Assembly (NCBI GenBank): GCA_002309295.1
Contig: DBXF01000072.1
Coordinates: 54,372 to 64,713 of the forward strand
Length of the DNA stretch: 10,342 bases
Direction of reading: 5' to 3'
Origin: Bacteroidales bacterium UBA1219
GTDB taxonomy: Bacteria; Bacteroidota; Bacteroidia; Bacteroidales; P3
Under the pieces are notes generated by a model. That model saw nothing but the letters and a program-made list of their open reading frames with translations. It was not told where the DNA came from and made no database searches. The position numbers were made by a program, and so were the translations under genes. Below are positions 5,665-10,342 of the stretch, piece after piece (the first letter of the stretch is position 1; each line of letters begins with the position of its first letter).

Positions 5665-5722
5665 TCCGAAAAGTGCCAAAACGCCCAAAATTCGCCACTT
5701 TTGTCTATTTTTGCAAAACACT

Positions 5723-6235
5723 ATGCCGAAAATAGACTACAACATATCGTTAGAAAATCCCATCGGGGGCGACAGTCCTTTCAGGGTTAAGGACATAACC
5801 GTTTCGCTGGTCATGCCCGACGGCGAAGAGCTTAAAATTTGTTTGCACAACACGCAGAACCGGATGGTGGAGCTTAAGACCAAAATGTACGGACATTTCT
5901 CAATCCCCTTGGCCGATATAGTTATGGTATGCCCATCGGTCAAATCGTCTGAAACTGGTCTGGGCAATACCAAGAACAAATCAATCTATTTTGCCAACCG
6001 CCGTCCCGACATTATTTGCAAATTCACGCCGGGCCGCGACATAAAAGAGAAATGGGGCGTAACGGGCAACGAGTTTGTATGCGTAAACCGCAGCGTGTAC
6101 ATAAACCGCAACCACATTCTTGCCATTGCCAACCACTATGTTACGGTGCAGTATATGAACGATGCAGGGACGATGCAAAAAAGCGACATTCCGGTGAGCC
6201 GCACCTGTTGGCACAACCTTATCAACAACCTCTAA
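5723..6235 (+). CDS. Orphan LytTR-domain DNA-binding protein 2
   Basis: Protein of 170 residues from ATG 5723 (MPKIDYNISLENP), paralogue of the 177-residue protein at 4300. Shared landmarks: MVELKTKMYG...IPLADIVMVCPS (48-72) with VVKLRTHGRK...ISNIVMIRPS; NKSIYF and DIICKF (85-101); hallmark FVCVNRSVYINRNHI at 118-132, close to the LytTR pattern; final strand HYVTVQYMNDAG and PVSRTCWHNL. The N-terminal ~45 residues are again beta-rich, with no receiver domain. The frame stays open upstream to 5441, but most of that overlaps the membrane-protein gene; 5723 is chosen because the two paralogues then have nearly equal length. An ATG at 5594 would add a 43-residue CxxC...CxxC segment. Likely a transcription regulator; target unknown. 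Confidence 0.78.
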   Translation: MPKIDYNISLENPIGGDSPFRVKDITVSLVMPDGEELKICLHNTQNRMVELKTKMYGHFSIPLADIVMVCPSVKSSETGLGNTKNKSIYFANRRPDIICKFTPGRDIKEKWGVTGNEFVCVNRSVYINRNHILAIANHYVTVQYMNDAGTMQKSDIPVSRTCWHNLINNL

Positions 6236-6310
6236 ATGCCTGAAAAACTACCGCTCGATGCCGTTTTTTACCGATTAATGCCAAAATGCAGAAAAACGTT
6301 CCTTTTTTGC

Positions 6311-6318
6311 TATCTTTG
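6311..6318 (+). promoter_or_regulatory. -7 element of the envelope operon promoter
   Basis: TATCTTTG, 55 nt before the ATG at 6366. No convincing TTTG is seen 19-21 nt upstream, so the promoter may need an activator. Confidence 0.6.
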
Positions 6319-6365
6319 CACGCTTATTAATATAATGTATAACCAACATATCGATAACTAAAAAA

Positions 6366-6959
6366 ATGAAAGGTAAAATTTTATCATTCGCCATTATGGC
6401 AATTCTTTGCGGAATGCTTATGCAGTCGTGCTTCATCACCAAGACCCCCGTGGGTGCCTACAGCTCGCAGAGCGGCATGCCGATGCGCTATAGCAAAGGC
6501 AAGCAGGTGTGGCTTTTCGGTCTTATCCCCCTCGGACGCACACACATCAACACCCCGGCCACCGATTTTATGATTGAGGGAAAACAGACCTTGGGTGACT
6601 ACCTGATATCGTTTGTCACACTTGGCATAATCGAGACCCGCACCATCAAATGCTATGTGAAAGAATACAACAACGGCGGCAACGGCTATGGAGGAAGCAT
6701 AATCATAAACAACAATAACCAGAATGTGAACACCCAGAGCCAGAACAACAACCAGCAGGTGAACGCCGGCAACAACACGGGCAACGAACAGTCCGAAAAC
6801 AATTCTTTTGTCGGCAAGCGCGTAAGCTGGCAGACCAACCAAGGATCCACTCGCTACGGCACGGTTACGAACATGCGTACCCCAAGCACCTGCGAGGTTA
6901 AAACTGAAGACACTGGTTCGGTAATAGTGTTGAGCGTGAGCAAACTAACAATTGAATAA
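6366..6959 (+). CDS. Lipoprotein with Asn/Gln-rich linker and C-terminal small beta domain
   Basis: Protein of 197 residues with a lipoprotein signal (MKGKILSFAIMAILCGMLMQSC, acylated Cys22). Three parts follow. Residues about 23-98 (YSKGKQVWLFGLIPLGRT, GDYLISFVTLGIIETRTIK) resemble short Bor/TRL-like lipoprotein domains found in Bacteroidota, a tentative match. Residues about 101-143 are an Asn/Gln-rich, low-complexity linker. Residues about 145-197 (FVGKRVSWQTNQGSTRYGTVTNM...) look like an SH3/KOW-like small barrel. First gene of a four-gene operon with 11-, 21- and 28-nt gaps; the next gene also has an Asn-rich linker. Membrane-anchored, periplasmic or surface location expected. Function unknown. 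Confidence 0.8.
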   Translation: MKGKILSFAIMAILCGMLMQSCFITKTPVGAYSSQSGMPMRYSKGKQVWLFGLIPLGRTHINTPATDFMIEGKQTLGDYLISFVTLGIIETRTIKCYVKEYNNGGNGYGGSIIINNNNQNVNTQSQNNNQQVNAGNNTGNEQSENNSFVGKRVSWQTNQGSTRYGTVTNMRTPSTCEVKTEDTGSVIVLSVSKLTIE

Positions 6960-6970
6960 TAATTTTTGTA

Positions 6971-7924
6971 ATGAAAAAATCTATTTTTATAACCATGGCC
7001 CTGATGGTGGTCGCAACCGTGGCACTTCGGGCACAGGATGTGATTACCCTTGCCAACGGTGAGAGTTTTTACGCAAAGAATATACGCTTTTCGGGCGACA
7101 AGGTTTATTTCAATCGCTGGACCGAAAGTGGAACTTCTCAGTCGGTTACCACGTTGAGTACCAGTGGTTTGTCTAAGATTGTTTACGAAAGTGGCGAGGA
7201 GGAGTTCTTCCAAAAGGTGAACCCCAATGCCAAGGTGAACACCAACAGCGGCAACACGGTGAACGTGAACGTTACCGGTCCCGTCAACAACAACAATGTC
7301 GGCAACAGTTCCAACTACAGCAGCAACGGCTATGCTGCCGACTACAGCCAAACTGGGTTTCTTGACAACCCGCATTTCAACGCCTACGCTGAAGGATTGG
7401 GTGCACTGTTTTTTGTCAACAATATGAACGACAACAAGTTTTATTTCGGTGCTAATGGCTCGGCGGGTATAAGGCTCAACAATCACTTATTTTTGGGCGG
7501 AGGTATGGGTTTCTTTATTAGCTCCAGCAATATCAAAAACAGTTACGATGGCTATTACATAGATTATTTCGACGCACCTTCATGGTATCTCCCGATTTTT
7601 GCCGATGTTAGATTTTTCTATACTTTTTCCGACGAATTAAGCCTTTTCGGACAGTTGTCGGCAGGTGTGGAATTCAATAGCTATTCTGGGAAAAGATCTG
7701 TGTACGACAATGACAAATGCGGCAAGCTGTATCTAAACTTGGCCATGGGCATGGAGATAAACAAAATAACGGCAAGCATGGGAGTTATGGTTTTTCAAAG
7801 CATGTATCGTGAAGAACAATACTACGACAATTACTATACGGGAATACATTCGCATTCTGTTGGTTACTATAAAGAAAGCATCCCTGTGCTTTATCTGAAA
7901 GTGGGTTATAAATTTGGAGAATAA
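6971..7924 (+). CDS. Outer-membrane beta-barrel protein with N-terminal domain
   Basis: Protein of 317 residues with a Sec signal peptide (cut after LRA, Ala21). Residues 23-90 (DVITLANGESFYAKNIRF...VYFNRW...SKIVYESGEEEFF) match the small N-terminal domain often seen in Bacteroidota before a barrel ('D-x-I-x-L-x-N-G-E...I-Y-x-x-G-x-x-x-x-F'). Residues about 91-118 are an Asn-rich linker. From about 130 on there are alternating strands with aromatic girdles (FNAYAEGLGALFF, GGGMGFFIS, FADVRFFYTF, LFGQLSAGVEF, LAMGMEINKITASMGVMVF), ending LYLKVGYKFGE, typical of a small 8- to 10-strand outer-membrane barrel. Second gene of the envelope operon, 11 nt after the first. Likely non-specific porin-like or structural; role unknown. 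Confidence 0.82.
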   Translation: MKKSIFITMALMVVATVALRAQDVITLANGESFYAKNIRFSGDKVYFNRWTESGTSQSVTTLSTSGLSKIVYESGEEEFFQKVNPNAKVNTNSGNTVNVNVTGPVNNNNVGNSSNYSSNGYAADYSQTGFLDNPHFNAYAEGLGALFFVNNMNDNKFYFGANGSAGIRLNNHLFLGGGMGFFISSSNIKNSYDGYYIDYFDAPSWYLPIFADVRFFYTFSDELSLFGQLSAGVEFNSYSGKRSVYDNDKCGKLYLNLAMGMEINKITASMGVMVFQSMYREEQYYDNYYTGIHSHSVGYYKESIPVLYLKVGYKFGE

Positions 7925-7945
7925 ATATAAAAAGATAAAACAGCA

Positions 7946-8740
7946 ATGAAAAAGACACTCAAAATTTTTGCCCTTGTGGCGATGGCGTCGGCACTGGCTT
8001 TCAGCGCCTGCACCAAAGACGACGAGCCCAATTACAACTATACCGACGGTGGCAGCGGCTCAGATAGTGGCGGTGGAACACAGACTCGCCCAACGGCTAG
8101 CTTTTCCGTAAGCAGCTCCAATATTATGGTTGGCAATACCGTGAGTTTTACCAACTACTCTTCAAACGCCACTTCTTACTATTGGGATTTCGGCGATTTC
8201 GAGCATTCTTCCGAAAGAAATCCTACGCATCAGTACACATATGCAAGCAACTTCAACGTCGAGCTCATTGCATACAATAACAGTTACACATCGACGGCAA
8301 CGAAAACTATCAGAGCGGTAAACCCCAACTATTGCACAATCAATAGCTTGAGGCTTAACAGATGGGCGTCACGAATGAGCAATGGAAATGTTTGGGACGG
8401 CAGTGCCGGTGCCGCATATAAGCACCCCGACATTTACTTTATTATCAAAAACTCGGCTGGCACACAATTGTTTAAAAGTCAGGTTGTGGACGACTGCATA
8501 CACCCCGACGACGGCGGCACAATCACCCCTTCGTACTCAGTTGGATACAAGATGGGGGTGAACGAGAACTACACTATTGAATTTTGGGACGAGGACGCAT
8601 TAGTGAATGAAGGTATGGTCTCAGTCAATTGCAATCCTCTTATTGACGATTTCTATTATCCGTTTTCATCATCTATAACAATGCAAACGACATCAGGTGA
8701 ATGGAGATGGACTATGAATGTGACTTGGAGTCTATATTAA
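7946..8740 (+). CDS. PKD-domain lipoprotein with C-terminal C2-like region
   Basis: Protein of 264 residues. Lipoprotein signal MKKTLKIFALVAMASALAFSAC (Cys22), then an acidic stretch TKDDEP, a Gly/Ser linker (33-46), and a PKD domain at about 49-124 with the hallmark YYWDFGD and NPTHQYTYASNFNVEL. Residues about 130-264 (HPDIYFIIKNSAGTQLFKS...YTIEFWDEDALVNEG) resemble a C2-like calcium-binding sandwich as in secreted Bacteroidota proteins; that part is tentative. The acidic residues after the lipidated Cys resemble the export signal that sends some Bacteroidota lipoproteins to the cell surface. Third gene of the envelope operon. PKD domains commonly mediate protein or glycan contacts, so a surface binding role is plausible. 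Confidence 0.85.
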   Translation: MKKTLKIFALVAMASALAFSACTKDDEPNYNYTDGGSGSDSGGGTQTRPTASFSVSSSNIMVGNTVSFTNYSSNATSYYWDFGDFEHSSERNPTHQYTYASNFNVELIAYNNSYTSTATKTIRAVNPNYCTINSLRLNRWASRMSNGNVWDGSAGAAYKHPDIYFIIKNSAGTQLFKSQVVDDCIHPDDGGTITPSYSVGYKMGVNENYTIEFWDEDALVNEGMVSVNCNPLIDDFYYPFSSSITMQTTSGEWRWTMNVTWSLY

Positions 8741-8768
8741 AATTAAAATCCATAAATCTTATCAAACA

Positions 8769-9158
8769 ATGAAAAAAATACTTACAGCCATCACAGTTAT
8801 GGCAATGGCAGTGGCAATGGCCACCTTCACCTCGTGCGACAAGGACCTCGACGAAATTGCCGCTGACATCGACACCGGTATCTCCAGCGGCGACCACGGC
8901 ACTACGCGCAACGCCGTTTTGAAGATAACCTGCACAAGCAATAATCCCTACACCATAGAGATTATCAACGCCAGCACCGACGACAGCCGCGAGTACACCC
9001 TGCAAGGCAAGGAAACTCGCAGTTTCACCGTCTCCTGCGACGTTACCTATCAGGTGAAATACACCCAAAACAGCGGATACTTGTTTTATCCAACCACAGG
9101 CACACGCACACAGTACGCAGGCTGCGGTAGCACCTACTCGCTGTCGATACCAAACTAA
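8769..9158 (+). CDS. Small lipoprotein of unknown function
   Basis: Protein of 129 residues with lipoprotein signal MKKILTAITVMAMAVAMATFTSC (Cys23) followed by acidic DKDLDE, which may serve as a surface-export signal. The mature part (about 50-129) is predicted all-beta: VLKITCTSNNPYTIEIIN, SREYTLQGKETRSFTVSCDVTYQVKYTQ, YLFYPTTGTRTQ, STYSLSIPN. Three to four cysteines in this region could form disulfides. No family recognised. Last gene of the envelope operon, 28 nt after the PKD gene and followed by a strong terminator. Function unknown, probably a partner of the other envelope proteins. Confidence 0.8.
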   Translation: MKKILTAITVMAMAVAMATFTSCDKDLDEIAADIDTGISSGDHGTTRNAVLKITCTSNNPYTIEIINASTDDSREYTLQGKETRSFTVSCDVTYQVKYTQNSGYLFYPTTGTRTQYAGCGSTYSLSIPN

Positions 9159-9185
9159 AAAAATCTTTCAAAAGACACACTTTGC

Positions 9186-9218
9186 CGCCGTGCGGACCTC
9201 TCCGTGCGGCGTTTTTTT
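9186..9218 (+). terminator. Intrinsic terminator of the envelope operon
   Basis: Stem CGCCGTGCGGA (9186-9196), loop CCTC, TCCGTGCGGCG (9201-9211); 11 pairs including two G-U wobbles, then T7 (9212-9218). It lies 27 nt after the last stop. Confidence 0.92.
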
Positions 9219-9303
9219 ATCAAAATACGCAAAAACACTCATAGCCCTGTGCAAAATTATGCAAAAATTGAACGTCATGGTGTTAGAAAGCGACTTTTTT
9301 TTG

Positions 9304-9311
9304 TATCTTTG
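9304..9311 (+). promoter_or_regulatory. -7 element of the META/lipocalin-like lipoprotein promoter
   Basis: TATCTTTG; expected transcript start is about 9315-9318. This favours ATG 9336 over the frame's earlier ATGs at 9204 (inside the terminator) and 9315. No clear -33 is seen. Confidence 0.65.
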
Positions 9312-9335
9312 GAGATGAAAAAATATCATATCAAC

Positions 9336-10196
9336 ATGCTTAAACAATTGAAACATAACGGATTAGTAAACAAAATAACAAGCATTTTGATATTTGTTTC
9401 TGTGCTTTCGACACTTTTTCTGCCATCCTGCACCAAAGAAACAATCAGCGAATTCCCCGCCATGTCCATTTCCGACTTCACAGGCACTATCTGGCGTCTG
9501 CAGAGTGTCTCCACCATCGACACCAGCACCCCGGTGCCTCAACAAATGCTCCTAGACCGCAACTGGTTGCGGTTTTACCCCGACGGTTCAATGGAAGGTT
9601 TCGGAGAAAACTATGCCATCTTGGGAAGATATTCATTGTCGGGCGACAGAATCAGTTTCTCTCTCGTAAAACCCGACTCCGCACGACTCGATCATGACAT
9701 TTTTTGTGCCTATTTACTTTCGGTAAAATACTTAGCGACACCCGAAGGCGGTCTCAAACTCTCCACCCCCAAAAACAATGTGATGAATTTTGTCGCTGTT
9801 AAGGACAGTATTTGGAAAAATAGTTGGCGCTGGGTGGAAACACGTTCGGGAATAGATGAGATGGGTGGCACTCCGCAATCTGCAGGTTTCGAGGCGGTTG
9901 TGGATTTCAGCGACACCGCTTTTGTGTTCTACAAAAACGAACAGGAGGTGGCACGGGGCAGATATATGCTGCAAAACACCCGTCTCAGCGACTGCCTTGG
10001 AGAGAACTCCAGCATGGTGCGTGCAATCATTGTGGATGAGGAGCTTACAAGCTGGATAAGCATTTCCACAAACGCTCTTGTAACAATTCCCAGCCCGAGC
10101 ATCGTCAGCTACGAAATCACGCCCGACGGACGCATAATCCTCTCCCTGCGCGAAAACTCCTGCGCCGGCTCACTTTATATTTTTGAGAAGATGTGA
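9336..10196 (+). CDS. META/lipocalin-like lipoprotein
   Basis: Protein of 286 residues from ATG 9336: basic start, hydrophobic segment (ITSILIFVSVLSTLFL) and lipobox PSC with Cys32. Two beta-rich parts follow. Residues about 47-155 (DFTGTIWRLQSV, WLRFYPDGSMEGFGENYAILGRYSLSGDRISFS) resemble a META/HslJ-like domain, though the usual CN in GxxGCN is missing. Residues about 163-286 (SWRWVETRSG...TPQSAGFEAVVDFSDTAFVFYKNEQEVARGRYML) resemble the Bacteroidota lipocalin-like family with a 'W-x-x-V...Y-K-N-G' pattern. Separate from the preceding operon by a terminator and its own promoter. Periplasmic or surface lipoprotein; ligand unknown. ATG 9315 is the alternative start, with 7 more residues. Confidence 0.75.
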   Translation: MLKQLKHNGLVNKITSILIFVSVLSTLFLPSCTKETISEFPAMSISDFTGTIWRLQSVSTIDTSTPVPQQMLLDRNWLRFYPDGSMEGFGENYAILGRYSLSGDRISFSLVKPDSARLDHDIFCAYLLSVKYLATPEGGLKLSTPKNNVMNFVAVKDSIWKNSWRWVETRSGIDEMGGTPQSAGFEAVVDFSDTAFVFYKNEQEVARGRYMLQNTRLSDCLGENSSMVRAIIVDEELTSWISISTNALVTIPSPSIVSYEITPDGRIILSLRENSCAGSLYIFEKM

Positions 10197-10342
10197 AGGC
10201 GTGAAGATGTTTAATTGTTGAGTTGTTTAACTGTTTATTTGTTTTACTGAGAGCTAATTCCTGTCCCTTGAATAATGCCAACTGACTACTAATTGTCAAT
10301 TGTAAATTTCAACAAACGGTAAGTTCCAATAAGAAACGCAAC
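10197..10342. other. Non-coding AT-rich tail
   Basis: No gene seen. Degenerate short repeats: TTTAATTGTTGAGTTGTTT at 10209-10227 and AATTGTCAATTGTAAATT at about 10291-10308. Similar short AATTGT-type repeats are common between genes in Bacteroidales (my recollection). No clear terminator after the lipoprotein gene. Confidence 0.45.

Noticed and set aside
5441..5722. ATG 5441 as start of LytTR gene 2
   Set aside because: Overlaps the membrane-protein gene by 94 nt; the first part of the translation (before 5594) shows no protein-like pattern and the paralogue lacks it.
8529..8537. TTCGTACTC resembling a LytTR box within the PKD gene
   Set aside because: Single copy, no partner 21 bp away, in coding sequence; chance.
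9204..9335. ATG 9204 or 9315 as start of the META/lipocalin-like lipoprotein
   Set aside because: 9204 lies inside the terminator; 9315 lies at or before the expected transcript start from TATCTTTG 9304-9311. 9336 gives a proper lipoprotein signal.
10201..10310. Possible CRISPR or mobile-element end at the right edge
   Set aside because: Only degenerate AT-rich short repeats; no regular spacers, inverted ends or transposase.

Overview
The window looks like chromosomal DNA from a member of the Bacteroidota, probably order Bacteroidales. The evidence is the repeated TAnnTTTG promoter element, mostly without Shine-Dalgarno sequences, together with many lipoproteins with a short signal peptide and a (S/A)C lipobox, a GlmM that begins SLIKSISGIRG, and secreted proteins of Bacteroidota type (YwqK-like, PKD, META/lipocalin-like). 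Genus or species cannot be told from the sequence. No tRNA, rRNA, CRISPR array or transposase was seen.

Left part (1-3984, minus strand) is a tightly packed four-gene operon: glmM (peptidoglycan/LPS precursor synthesis), a secreted endonuclease/exonuclease/phosphatase-fold protein that overlaps glmM by 4 nt, a YwqK/MORN-type lipoprotein, and a CCA-adding tRNA nucleotidyltransferase cut off by the left edge. One good promoter (TTTG-N21-TATATTTG) lies just before glmM.

Centre (about 3985-6235, plus strand) is the most interesting part. Two paralogous orphan LytTR-type DNA-binding proteins (4300-4833 and 5723-6235, no receiver domain) flank a 47-residue small protein and a 66-residue two-helix membrane protein. 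The first LytTR gene and the membrane-protein gene are preceded by the same control cassette: three direct repeats of A-N-TTCGTACAT at exactly 21-bp period, then a -33/-7 promoter at exactly the same distance, then a near-identical 22-nt leader ending at the ATG. A 21-bp period is the spacing known for LytTR-domain binding sites, so this looks like a self-contained, probably autoregulated LytTR circuit with a small membrane protein, loosely like the streptococcal LytTR regulatory systems (HdrRM/BrsRM). That analogy is inference.

Right part (6311-10342, plus strand) holds a four-gene envelope operon (Asn-rich lipoprotein, outer-membrane beta-barrel with N-terminal domain and Asn-rich linker, PKD-domain lipoprotein, small lipoprotein) closed by a strong terminator. 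A separately promoted META/lipocalin-like lipoprotein follows, and then 146 nt of non-coding AT-rich DNA. Whether the LytTR proteins control the envelope operon is open: only weak repeat similarity is seen in its promoter region.
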